A DNA stretch of 64,000 nucleotides, from NCBI RefSeq assembly GCF_004027225.2, contig NC_044301.2:27758358-27822357 (forward strand). Direction: 5' to 3'. The position numbers were made by a program, and so were the translations under genes. The DNA is from Strigops habroptila (lineage: Eukaryota > Chordata > Aves > Psittaciformes > Psittacidae). Position 1 is the stretch's first letter. Each line of letters starts with the position of its first letter. The notes under the pieces are model-generated. The model did no database searches, was not told where the DNA came from, and saw nothing but the letters and a program-made list of their open reading frames with translations. Shown in pieces: positions 1 through 16,475 of this stretch.

Positions 1-1796
1 ACCTGATCCTCTCCTACAGTGGGCCTAAGGTCTTCATTCTCACAGTCCCTGCATTTGCTTTCCAAGACTTGGGTGGTGTGGTCAGAGCATTTGCTGGTGA
101 AGACTGAGGCAAAGAAGTCATTAAGAACCTCAGCCTTCTCCAAATCCATGGTAGCCAGTTCTCCTGATAGCTTCCGGAGAGGGCCCACATTGTCCCTAGT
201 CTGTCTTTTATTTGCTACCTATCTATAGAATCCTTTCCTGTTATCTTTTACATCCCTTGCCAAACTTAATTCTAGCTGGGCCTTAGCTTTCCTAACCTGG
301 TCCCTAGCTTCCCAGGCAATGCTCCTATATTCTTCCCAGGCCGCCTGTCCTCGCTTCCACCTTCTATAAGCTTCTTTTTTTCCCTCTAAGTTTCCTCAGC
401 AGCTCCTTGTCCATCCATGGAGGTCTCCTGGCCCTCCTGCTGCACTTTCTTCTAGTCGGGATGCAACACTCTTGAGCACGTAGCAGGTGATTCTTGAATA
501 TCGACCAGCAGTCTTGGGCCCCCCTGCCCTCTAGGACTGTATCCCATGAAACCTTACTAAGGAGGTTCCTGAAGAGGCCAAAGTCTGCTTTCTTGAAGTC
601 CAGGGCAGTGAGCTTGCTGCATGCTCTTCTCACTGTCCTGAGGATCTCAAACTCAACCATCTCGTGATCACTAGAGCCAAGGCTGCCCTGGAGCGTCACA
701 TTTCCAACCAGTCCCTCCCTGTTGGTGAGCACAAGGTCCAGCATGGCACCTCTCCTCGTCGGCTCCTCTATTGCTTGAAAGAGGAAGTTGTCTTCCACAC
801 AATCGAGGAACCTCCTGGATTGCTTGTGCCGGGCCGTACCGTCCCTCCAACAGATGTCAGGATGGTTGAAGTCCCCCATGAGGACCAGGGCCTGCGAGCG
901 TGAGGCTGCTCCTATCCGTCTGTAGAGCGCTTCATCCACAGAGTCCTCTTGATCAGGCGGCCTATAACAGATCCCCACTGTAATGTCCCCCATTGCTGTT
1001 TTCCCTTTGATCCTGACCCACAAACACTCTGTTACCTCATCACCCGTCCCCAGACAGAGTTCCATACTCTCTAGCCTATCATCACTGACATAGATAGCAA
1101 CGCCCCCTCCCCGTCTGCCTGGCCTGTCTTTTCTAAACAGCCTGTAACCTTCCATTCCGACACTCCAGTCATAGGAACCATCCCACCATGTTTCTGTGAT
1201 ACCAATGACATCATATTCCCGTAGCCTTGCACACATCTCTAATTCCTCTTGCTTGTTCCCCATACTACAGGCGTTTGTATAGAGGCACCTTAGCCGAGCT
1301 CCAAATGAAGCCGACTCAATGGCTGGGGCAGCTGGAACATCTCTACATCGCTCCAAGCACTTATTACAGGTGCTGGCAACTGACCAGGAGTGTTGGGATG
1401 GATCAATGCTCCCCTCCCCCAACACATCTAGTTTAAAGCTTTCCTGACCAGCCTGGCAAGCCTCCTACCAAAACAGCTCTTCCCCTTCTTTGTCAGACCA
1501 GCTCCACCAGCCTCCAGTAGACCTGGCCTCCCAAATGGAGCCCCATGTTCTAAATAGCCAAACCCCTGACTATGGCACCAGCATTCTAACCATTTATTAA
1601 CCTGCCAAATGCGCCTAGCTTTTTTAAGGTCCTCCCCTTTGTCCTGGAGAATCGATGAAAAAACTATCTATCTGAGCTCCAGAGCCCCTAACCACCTCTC
1701 CCAGGGCTCTGTAGTCCTTCTTAATGTTCTCCAGGCTACTGCTATCTATATCTATCTCTAGCACCCACATGGACCACTAGAAGGGGGTAATAGTCA
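1..1796 (-). mobile_element. CR1 LINE, left-arm copy (5' part, cut by window edge)
   Basis: Same CR1 copy as 10365-12159, in opposite orientation. It carries the endonuclease frame (364-1425) and the start of the RT region. It shares with the right arm the in-frame stop at 219-221, so the stop predates the duplication. An extra T in the run near 371-377 shifts the frame after the endonuclease domain, which is a private lesion of this arm. The 5' end near 1796 is approximate. Confidence 0.9.
364..1425 (-). pseudogene. CR1 ORF2 endonuclease domain, frameshifted
   Basis: An apurinic-like (EEP) endonuclease domain of a non-LTR retrotransposon, 353 residues. The catalytic signatures are all present: ITETWW near residue 78, GDFNHPD at 184-190, and SDH at 252-254. 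The frame ends early in a false tail because of the extra T near 371-377; the right-arm copy reads through this point for another 50 residues. It is not expected to make a complete ORF2 protein. Confidence 0.9.
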
Positions 1797-2496
1797 GCAG
1801 GACTTACTAGATCTTAATTGATCTATAATGATTCCTTGCCTAAACTCAACATTTAAAATTAAGTTCTAGATGAGGAGCAAATTGTTACTAATAAAGATTT
1901 AGGAATGATCCTTCAGGAAATATATTGTACTATTTCTCTGCATGACATAACCTTGTAAAATGATATTTTAGTTTTAAATTTTAACACAAAAATGTATCAC
2001 TAATCCAGAAAACGTCCAAAATATCAGCAAATGTGAACTCAAAGTAAATAATCAGGCTGTTCCAACAGTTAAAATGCAACCCACAGTAAGGCAAAAAGCG
2101 CTACTGAAAAAAATACTGTTAGAACTACTAAGGCAAAACCATATTATTCCGCTCAGGAAATACCTTTGAGAACAAGACATTTAGTATGCATAACAGACAG
2201 GACTGTAAGGACATCACCCAGAAAAGCTTTATCCCACAAATGAGGCTCATGGCAATATCATGAGAGGTTCCTACACTTAAAAACTTTAGATACCAACAAG
2301 TGGTTGAGATAGACAGGAGAAGCTTATGCATTAAAATATGGAGAGTACCCAGCTGGAAGTACAGAATATCTTTTAAGTTCTCATCTTCATGAAATATGAG
2401 AACCAACAGAGATCAGGATCAGCATGAGGAAAAATGAGAACAGGTTTGCCAGTTTTATCCACTGCCCTGCCTCTCTGGCTATACCCTCTTCCCCAT
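1797..2496. other. Arm DNA without recognised element
   Basis: AT-rich sequence between the CR1 5' end and the LTR start, duplicated perfectly as far as I can see at about 9665-10364. It contains a 92-codon frame at 2128-2406 (minus) with no recognisable domain. This is probably ordinary intron or decayed repeat carried along with the arm. Confidence 0.5.
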
Positions 2497-3020
2497 GTGT
2501 GTTGGGTCTGGCTGGGATGGAGGTAATTTTCCCGATAGCAGCCCTCATAGTACTGTGCTTTGTATTTGTAGCTAGAAAGGTGTTGATAATACACCAGTGT
2601 TTTGGCTACTGCTGAGCAGTACTCCCACAGCATCAAGGCTGTCTCTCCAATATTCCCCACCACCACCCCTAAAGGCCAGTAGGCTGGGGGTGGGCAAGAG
2701 CTTGGGAGGGGCCATAGCTAGGACAGCTGACCCAAACTGACCAAAGGGATATTCCATACCATATAACATCTGTTCAGCAATAAAAACTAAGAGAAAATAA
2801 GAGGAGATGGGGCATTGGTTATTACAGTACTTGTCTTCTGGAGCAACTGCTACAGGTACCGAAGCCCGAGTTCCTGGGAAGTGGCTGGACATCGCCTGCT
2901 GATGGGAAGTAGAGAATAAATCTTTTGCTTTCCTTTGCTTCCATGCACAGTATTTTGCTTTATTAAAGTGTCTTTATCTTGACCTACGAGATCTTTTCCA
3001 TCTTATCCCCCCCATTCCTT
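2497..3020 (+). mobile_element. Solo or truncated LTR, older avian ERV family
   Basis: Begins with TGTGTTGGGTCTGGCTGGG and has internal features of an avian ERV LTR, including a block around 2736-2766 (gaccaaagggatattccata) that is common to these LTRs, and an AATAAA near 2923. The 3' end is degraded and no terminal CA was identified. The inverted-repeat junction at 2516 lies inside it, so only its first ~20 bp are duplicated in the right arm. The family is different from the LTRs elsewhere in the window. Confidence 0.6.
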
Positions 3021-8999
<5,979 letters not shown>

Positions 9000-9567
9000 T
9001 GTCATGGTTTAAACCCAGCCGGTAACTCAAAACCACGGAGCCGCTCAATCACTCCCCCCTGTTCTTCCTCCTGCTGCTCCCAGAGGGATGGGGAGGAGAA
9101 TGGAAAGAATGTAAATCCCGCGGGCTGAGGTAAAAACAGTCCACTAACTAAGGTATAATACAAAACTACTACAACTACCACCAATAATAATAATGATAAA
9201 GGGAATAACAAGGGGAGAGAAAAAGATTGCTCACCACCTGTTGACCGAAACCCAGCTCAACCCAAGCAGTGATCTGGGCCTTCTGGGTAACTCCTCCCAG
9301 TTTCTATAGTGGGCATGACGTGCTGTGGTATGGAATACCCATTTGGCTAGTTTGGGTCAGGTGTCCTGTCTCTGCTTCCTCCCAGCTTCCCCTCCTCCCT
9401 GGCAGAGCATGAGACTGAGAAAGTCCTTGGTCAGAGTAAACATTACTTAACAACAACTAAAAACATCGGTGTGTTATCAGCACTGTTCCCAGACTAAAGT
9501 TGAAAACATAGCACTGCACCAGCTACTAAGAAGGAGAAAAATGGCTGCTACAGCTGAACCCAGGACA
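9000..9567 (-). mobile_element. ERV LTR (3' LTR of a truncated provirus)
   Basis: On the plus strand it runs from tgtcatggtttaaaccc to aacccaggaca, so the element reads on the minus strand (TGTCCTGGG...CATGACA), 568 bp. This is the main LTR family of the window, seen about ten times. The adjoining 9568-9644 matches the internal sequence immediately before the 3' LTR at 43087, so this is a 3' LTR with 77 bp of internal DNA, not a solo LTR. No target duplication was found, as expected for a truncated element. Confidence 0.85.
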
Positions 9568-9644
9568 GTATCCACCCCTTATTCCATACCATTCCATACC
9601 ATTCAGGTCATGTTCAGATCCCATATTTTAAAATTTTAAAATGG
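9568..9644 (-). mobile_element. Provirus 3' internal remnant, cut by the inverted-repeat junction
   Basis: On the minus strand this matches 43025-43086, the stretch just upstream of another copy's 3' LTR (gaatggtatggaataaggggtggatac), with a small local duplication of ccatacc/attccatacc. The internal sequence stops exactly where the inverted repeat arm begins (9645). Confidence 0.75.
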
Positions 9645-9664
9645 CCCAGCCAGACCCAACACAC

Positions 9665-10364
9665 ATGGGGAAGAGGGTATAGCCAGAGAGGCAGGGCAGT
9701 GGATAAAACTGGCAAACCTGTTCTCATTTTTCCTCATGCTGATCCTGATCTCTGTTGGTTCTCATATTTCATGAAGATGAGAACTTAAAAGATATTCTGT
9801 ACTTCCAGCTGGGTACTCTCCATATTTTAATGCATAAGCTTCTCCTGTCTATCTCAACCACTTGTTGGTATCTAAAGTTTTTAAGTGTAGGAACCTCTCA
9901 TGATATTGCCATGAGCCTCATTTGTGGGATAAAGCTTTTCTGGGTGATGTCCTTACAGTCCTGTCTGTTATGCATACTAAATGTCTTGTTCTCAAAGGTA
10001 TTTCCTGAGCGGAATAATATGGTTTTGCCTTAGTAGTTCTAACAGTATTTTTTTCAGTAGCGCTTTTTGCCTTACTGTGGGTTGCATTTTAACTGTTGGA
10101 ACAGCCTGATTATTTACTTTGAGTTCACATTTGCTGATATTTTGGACGTTTTCTGGATTAGTGATACATTTTTGTGTTAAAATTTAAAACTAAAATATCA
10201 TTTTACAAGGTTATGTCATGCAGAGAAATAGTACAATATATTTCCTGAAGGATCATTCCTAAATCTTTATTAGTAACAATTTGCTCCTCATCTAGAACTT
10301 AATTTTAAATGTTGAGTTTAGGCAAGGAATCATTATAGATCAATTAAGATCTAGTAAGTCCTGC
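9665..10364. other. Arm DNA without recognised element (right copy)
   Basis: Matches 1797-2496 in reverse complement. No recognised gene. The 92-codon frame at 9755-10033 is identical to its left-arm twin and has no known domain. Confidence 0.5.
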
Positions 10365-10735
10365 TGACTATTACCCCCTTCTAGTGGTCCATGTGGGTGC
10401 TAGAGATAGATATAGATAGCAGTAGCCTGGAGAACATTAAGAAGGACTACAGAGCCCTGGGAGAGGTGGTTAGGGGCTCTGGAGCTCAGATAGATAGTTT
10501 TTTCATCGATTCTCCAGGACAAAGGGGAGGACCTTAAAAAAGCTAGGCGCATTTGGCAGGTTAATAAATGGTTAGAATGCTGGTGCCATAGTCAGGGGTT
10601 TGGCTATTTAGAACATGGGGCTCCATTTGGGAGGCCAGGTCTACTGGAGGCTGGTGGAGCTGGTCTGACAAAGAAGGGGAAGAGCTGTTTTGGTAGGAGG
10701 CTTGCCAGGCTGGTCAGGAAAGCTTTAAACTAGAT

Positions 10736-11941
10736 GTGTTGGGGGAGGGGAGCATTGATCCATCCCAACACTCCTGGTCAGTTGCCAGCACCTGTAATAA
10801 GTGCTTGGAGCGATGTAGAGATGTTCCAGCTGCCCCAGCCATTGAGTCGGCTTCATTTGGAGCTCGGCTAAGGTGCCTCTATACAAACGCCTGTAGTATG
10901 GGGAACAAGCAAGAGGAATTAGAGATGTGTGCAAGGCTACGGGAATATGATGTCATTGGTATCACAGAAACATGGTGGGATGGTTCCTATGACTGGAGTG
11001 TCGGAATGGAAGGTTACAGGCTGTTTAGAAAAGACAGGCCAGGCAGACGGGGAGGGGGCGTTGCTATCTATGTCAGTGATGATAGGCTAGAGAGTATGGA
11101 ACTCTGTCTGGGGACGGGTGATGAGGTAACAGAGTGTTTGTGGGTCAGGATCAAAGGGAAAACAGCAATGGGGGACATTACAGTGGGGATCTGTTATAGG
11201 CCGCCTGATCAAGAGGACTCTGTGGATGAAGCGCTCTACAGACGGATAGGAGCAGCCTCACGCTCGCAGGCCCTGGTCCTCATGGGGGACTTCAACCATC
11301 CTGACATCTGTTGGAGGGACGGTACGGCCCGGCACAAGCAATCCAGGAGGTTCCTCGATTGTGTGGAAGACAACTTCCTCTTTCAAGCAATAGAGGAGCC
11401 GACGAGGAGAGGTGCCATGCTGGACCTTGTGCTCACCAACAGGGAGGGACTGGTTGGAAATGTGACGCTCCAGGGCAGCCTTGGCTCTAGTGATCACGAG
11501 ATGGTTGAGTTTGAGATCCTCAGGACAGTGAGAAGAGCATGCAGCAAGCTCACTGCCCTGGACTTCAAGAAAGCAGACTTTGGCCTCTTCAGGAACCTCC
11601 TTAGTAAGGTTTCATGGGATACAGTCCTAGAGGGCAGGGGGGCCCAAGACTGCTGGTCGATATTCAAGAATCACCTGCTACGTGCTCAAGAGTGTTGCAT
11701 CCCGACTAGAAGAAAGTGCAGCAGGAGGGCCAGGAGACCTCCATGGATGGACAAGGAGCTGCTGAGGAAACTTAGAGGGAAAAAAGAAGCTTATAGAAGG
11801 TGGAAGCGAGGACAGGCGGCCTGGGAAGAATATAGGAGCATTGCCCGGGAAGCTAGGGACCAGGTTAGGAAAGCTAAGGCCCAGCTAGAATTAAGTTTGG
11901 CAAGGGATGTAAAAGATAACAGGAAAGGATTCTATAGATAG
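10736..11941 (+). pseudogene. CR1 ORF2, endonuclease half (ends at a premature stop)
   Basis: 401 codons. The EEP-type endonuclease makes the first-strand nick for target-primed reverse transcription. ITETWW (E78), GDFNHPD (184-190) and SDH (252-254) are intact. A basic linker follows, then a TAG at 11939-11941 where the related copy at 28590-28799 has a Tyr codon (FYRYVANK). The RT half continues in the same frame after the stop. The identical stop is at 219-221 (minus) in the left arm. The start at 10736 is simply the first ATG; the true ORF2 start could be upstream. Confidence 0.9.
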
Positions 11942-11971
11942 GTAGCAAATAAAAGACAGACTAGGGACAAT

Positions 11972-13645
11972 GTGGGCCCTCTCCGGAAGCTATCAGGAGA
12001 CCTGGCTACCATGGATTTGGAGAAGGCTGAGGTTCTTAATGACTTCTTTGCCTCAGTCTTCACCAGCAAATGCTCTGACCACACCACCCAAGTCTTGGAA
12101 AGCAAATGCAGGGACTGTGAGAATGAAGACCTTAGGCCCACTGTAGGAGAGGATCAGGTTCGAGACCATCTTAAGAACCTGAACGTGCACAAGTCCATGG
12201 GACCTGATGAAATCCATCCACGGGTCCTGAAGGAGCTGGCGAATGAAGTTGCTAAACCACTGTCCATCATATTCGAAAAATCCTGGCAGTCAGGTGAAGT
12301 TCCCGATGACTGGAAGAAGGGTAATATAACCCCCATTTTCAAGAAGGGGAAGGTGGAAGACCCAGGGAACTACAGACCAGTCAGCCTCACCTCTGTGCCT
12401 GGCAAAACCTTGGGGCAGATTCTCCTGGACAGCATGCTAACGCACATGAAAAACAACGAGGTGGTTGGTGACAGCCAACATGGCTTCACTAAGGGGAAAT
12501 CCTGCCTGACCAATTTGGTGGCCTTCTATGATGGGGCTACGGAACCGATGGATAGGGGCAGAGCAGTTGACGTCATCTACCTGGACTTGTGCAAAGCGTT
12601 CGACACTGTCCCGCATGACATCCTTGTCTCTAAATTGGAGAGACATCAATTTGATAGATGGACCACTCGGTGGATAAAGAACTGGCTCGATGGCCGCACG
12701 CAAAGAGTTGTGGTAAATGGCTCGATGTCCAGTTGGAAACCTGTAACGAGTGGTGTCCCTCAGGGATCGGTGTTGGGACCGGTCCTGTTCAACATCTTTG
12801 TCGGCGACATGGACAGTGGGATTGAGTGCGCCCTCAGCAAGTTTGCCGACGACACCAAGCTGTGTGGTTCGGTTGATACGCTGGAGGGAAGGGATGCCAT
12901 CCAGAGGGACCTTGACACACTTGTGGGGTGGGCCGATGCCGACCTTATGAAGTTTAACCAAGCCAAGTGCAAGGTCCTACACCTGGGTCGGGGCAATCCC
13001 AGGCACTGCTACAGGTTGGGCGGAGAAGAGATTCAGAGCAGCCCTGCGGAGAAGGACTTGGGGGTGTTGGTTGACAAAAAGCTTAACATGAGCCGGCAGT
13101 GTGCACTTGCAGCCCAGAAAGCCAACCGTATCCTGGGCTGCATCAAAAGAAGCGTGACCAGCAGGTCGAAGGAGGTGATCCTGCCCCTCTACTCTGCTCT
13201 TGTGAGACCTCACTTGGAGTACTGTGTACAGTTCTGGTGTCCTCAACATAAAAAGGACATAATGCTGTTGGAGCGAGTCCAGAGGAGGGCCACGAGGATG
13301 ATAAGAGGGCTGGAGCACCTCCCGTATGAAGACAGGCTGAGAGAGTTGGGGCTGTTCAGCCTGGAGAAGAGAAGGCTGCGTGGAGACCTCATAGCAGCCT
13401 TCCAGGATCTGAAGGGGGTCTACAAGGATGCTGGGGAGGGACTCTTCCTTAGGGACTGTAGTGGTAGGAGAAGGGGTAATGGGTTCAAACTTAAACAGGG
13501 GAAGTTTAGATTAGATATAAGGAAGAAGTTCTTTACAGTGAGGGTGGTGAAGCACTGGAATGGGTTGCCCAGGGAGGTTGTGGATGCTCCATCCCTGGCG
13601 GTGTTCAAGGCCAGGTTGGACAGAGCCTTGGACCACGTGGTTTAG
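11972..13645 (+). pseudogene. CR1 ORF2, reverse transcriptase half
   Basis: 557 codons in frame with the endonuclease half beyond the TAG at 11939. RT motifs are intact: PIFKKG and NYRPVSLTS (about residues 121-141), YLDLCKAFD (203-211), [10 protein letters not shown] (261-270) and the catalytic FADD (291-294). A C-terminal domain ends at the stop at 13643-13645, 70 bp before the tail. The domain is complete, so one substitution separates this copy from an open ORF2. The 11972 ATG is not a natural start. Confidence 0.9.
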
Positions 13646-13737
13646 GGCACGGTGTCCCTGCCCGTGGCAGGGGGGTTGGAACTAGATGATCTTAAGGTCC
13701 TTTCCAACCCTTACGATTCTATGATTCTATGATTCTA

Positions 13738-16475
13738 AGAGAGACTTAATTACCATTTTGCCATGAGCAAACTAATGATTGAGTGTTAAATAATGCTTTT
13801 TTGATTTGGAAACTGCTCTGATTTTTTCTGATAAAATTTTATATTCATCTCTAGAACCCTAACTAAATCAAGCTATTCTCCATCTATGGTTCTATCTCAG
13901 TCATTCCTTCCCTTTGCAATTAGAGAGACAAACTTGTATGAATGGGACATGCCAGCTGCTCTAAACAGGTTATCTCTGCTTAGTACTTAAGGGAAGGGGG
14001 AAAAGGACAAAGCAGCTAGGATTCTTGCCAGTATGTCCCTGGAGAAATTTCTTCTTTATGCCAGATTTGGCAACTACTTCAGGGCTGCCATGAAAAGAAT
14101 CACTGAAGTTAAGCATTCATTACAGTTTCTGTGTTTTAATACTATTTTTCTGGATATGCATACTTCATGCAATCCCTTTTTAGGATCCACTATGCAGTAG
14201 AAACAGTCACTTTTCCCCATTTTTTATGGTATTTCAAAAATGGTATAGCAAGGCTTTAATTCTGAAATTTGAGTGCCAAGCTTATATCCATATTTACATA
14301 ATTTCTTTGGGTATCTGAAGTTCTACTTGAATCATGTTCTGCCTTAAAGCTAAGGAGAGTACAAATGCCCTGCATCTTCAAATTTCATAGTTTAGATTAA
14401 TCAGTTGCACATATTACATTTCTGACCTTGAAATGAAAGCTGTAGGAATGCCCATATTTCAAAGGAGATGGGATGCACCATGATTTGCACCATTTCCCTT
14501 GGCCTTTCATTGTGGGACTTATGGACGATCTTACACATACTTGTGTCTACAACTATGTCATATTCATGTCCAGTAGACTGTCTTTGCTTAACCGATAATC
14601 CTTTTCTTACTATCAGTTTGCTTAGTCTTAGCTGCCATGGTGTGGTTGCCATAACAGTTACAAAATGCATGTGCTTTCAGTTCATGCAATTGAGGTTACA
14701 GCTCTTTCACAGAATAAACCGTTAATATATGTCAGTGCATTTGAATGATTTATGCTGTTGGAGACACTAAATTAAGAGTACTTATGAGTTAGCATCACAA
14801 GACAGTTTTGGCACTCTAAGCCCTGAGTTATGGATGACAATGTAAAGGCCCTGGAATGTCTCAACTGTTGCTGTCAAGTTAATTTCCCTGGTAGATGAAG
14901 CCAGGCTGCTGTTGTGCAAAGATGGGTTGTGTCCATCTTTTTTGAGGGTGATTTCCTTGCTCCTTCTTTAGAAACAGTAGAAGATTATTTGCATGTGATA
15001 TAATAGTATCTGAAATTGAGGGTATATGAGGCTGGAGTATGACAGTAAGCGGGAGCTATTTTCTAAGAGGGTATTCTTTCCTGTGGTTAAACTACATTTA
15101 TCGGATTTGAGGAATAATGGTGAAAGTAATTCACTTTAGTTTATAAGCATAGCTTGAGGGGTTTATTTTTAGTACCATACAGAAAGTTTGGGTTTCCATT
15201 TAGTTCAGTTGGATGAAAGTACATTTACAGTAGGAACCAAATTTCTTCATGTACCTGCATTAAAACAGTTTTTGAAGTTTTTATTCCTAAACTGTTGAAC
15301 CAATTTACTTATGAATGTTCTAAAATGTTCTAAAAAATTGTTCTGTATTGGAGCTGGTACAAAGCTCATTGTGGCCCTAACTGTAAAGTCGAGACTTCCA
15401 AGATTAAGGTCAGAGTTTTACTGTGAGCCCAAATAAGCTGCTATTTAATTTTCTGATACTGCTTCTAGTAAATACCAGAGCTAAAGAGAAGTAATAGATC
15501 TATGGAGAGAAATTACTGAATCTTCACAAATTTCTGTGGTCCAACAATCTAGTCTTGTGATATTTTCCAGTTTTCTATCTTGAATGGATACTGGGAAAAT
15601 AACTGAAAAATGGGAAAAGTTATCTAAATTGAGAGGTGCAAGAATCTCAGTCTGCTCAGACCTGTCATGCAAGACAAAGGAGGAGGATCTCCTTCATGAT
15701 TTAAGAGACCTACATAGACTAAAAACTTGATAGTGAAGACACTTCTACCAATCAAACAAAAGGAAGCTGAATATTGGTAAACGGAGCTGGACAAATTTAA
15801 CTAGAAAACTTGAAATAAGCTTAGAATTTTGAGTCATGGTAGCCAGGCAGTAGATCAGCTAACCAGGAGCTCTGATAGATTCTCATATTGGAAATCTTAA
15901 AAACTGAAGTATGCTGTTTTTTGTAAAAACTCAATAATGAAGACAAACTTAACTTGGGAAGTATGAAGGAATTAGGATTACACAGTCTGAATGTGTTGTT
16001 CTGGCCATTTATAGTGGGTTGTTTACCTTCTGTAAACATAGTTGTGGTAATCATGTAACTTTTTCCCTGACCTTTCCCAGCATACAAGGGAGTGTTTGCA
16101 CTTCCTCTACTCTTTTAAAAAATGAGATGTCTTTTCAGCCCTTTCTTTTATGAATATCTCGTTTTGATTGACAAACTTCTAAATTTTCCAGTTTTGCATC
16201 TTTCTAAGAAAATTAACTGGAAGGAATTAATTCATCTCTATGATAAATTTAATTAGAGGTATAGATATACGTATGTATAGGAATAGAGGTACATATAGTT
16301 AGTAGTCACATTAACTTTTAATCTGAAAATTGTCAAAGGCTCTGAAAATAGACTGTGACTGCTGAGAATGTACTACCAGTTAAAAAATTTGATTAAAAAA
16401 AATCTGTTTTGGGCAGGAGCATACTTTGTGTTCACTGCCTAGTTCTAAATGCTGGCAACTACTTAAAATTGTGAA
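13738..16475. other. Intron sequence, no gene seen
   Basis: 2.7 kb of AT-rich DNA with no recognised element or exon. Overlapping opposite-strand frames near 14401-14725 show no known motif. Confidence 0.6.

Larger units (their letters stand above)
1..2516. repeat. Left arm of a near-identical inverted repeat
   Basis: Reverse-complementary to 9645-12159. Position 1 pairs with 12159 and position 2516 with 9645. The sum of paired coordinates changes by one along the arm because of one homopolymer indel (7 T near 371-377 here, 6 A in the right arm). One base change was seen at 159 (T here, G-equivalent in the right arm). All longer reading frames within the arms translate identically. The arm runs off the left edge of the window, so its full length is unknown. 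Its inner end lies about 20 bp inside an LTR that continues to 3020. Confidence 0.95.
9645..12159. repeat. Right arm of the near-identical inverted repeat
   Basis: Reverse complement of 1-2516. It holds ~20 bp of LTR start, about 700 bp of anonymous DNA and the 5' 1.8 kb of a CR1. Only two differences from the left arm were noticed. The CR1 here continues beyond 12159, so the left arm probably also continues off the window. Confidence 0.95.
10365..13737 (+). mobile_element. CR1 LINE, nearly complete ORF2, 5' truncated
   Basis: A young CR1 of about 3.4 kb. It starts in the region before ORF2 (approximate 5' end), carries the endonuclease (10736-11941) and RT (11972-13645) frames, then a short 3' UTR and the tail ATTCTATG at 13716-13723 and 13724-13731 plus a partial third unit. 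The ORF1 region found at 19.5-20.2 kb is absent. It is the best preserved CR1 in the window, with one stop codon between the two enzymatic domains. Confidence 0.92.

Noticed and set aside
2128..2406. 92-codon frame conserved perfectly at 9755-10033
   Set aside because: The identity only reflects the recent inverted duplication. No domain, and no independent sign of coding.
9002..9211. Valine-rich minus-strand frame, repeated in other places
   Set aside because: It lies wholly inside the LTR, and equivalents appear in each LTR copy (20899-21204, 35713-35895, 60204-60437).
12437..12961. 174-codon minus-strand frame
   Set aside because: It is antisense to the CR1 reverse transcriptase at 11972-13645. 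Similar antisense frames occur opposite most CR1 copies here (for example 17304-17867 and 18353-18829).
14401..14725. Overlapping 85-89 codon frames on opposite strands
   Set aside because: No recognisable motif, neither frame looks exon-like, and no splice signals or family match were seen.
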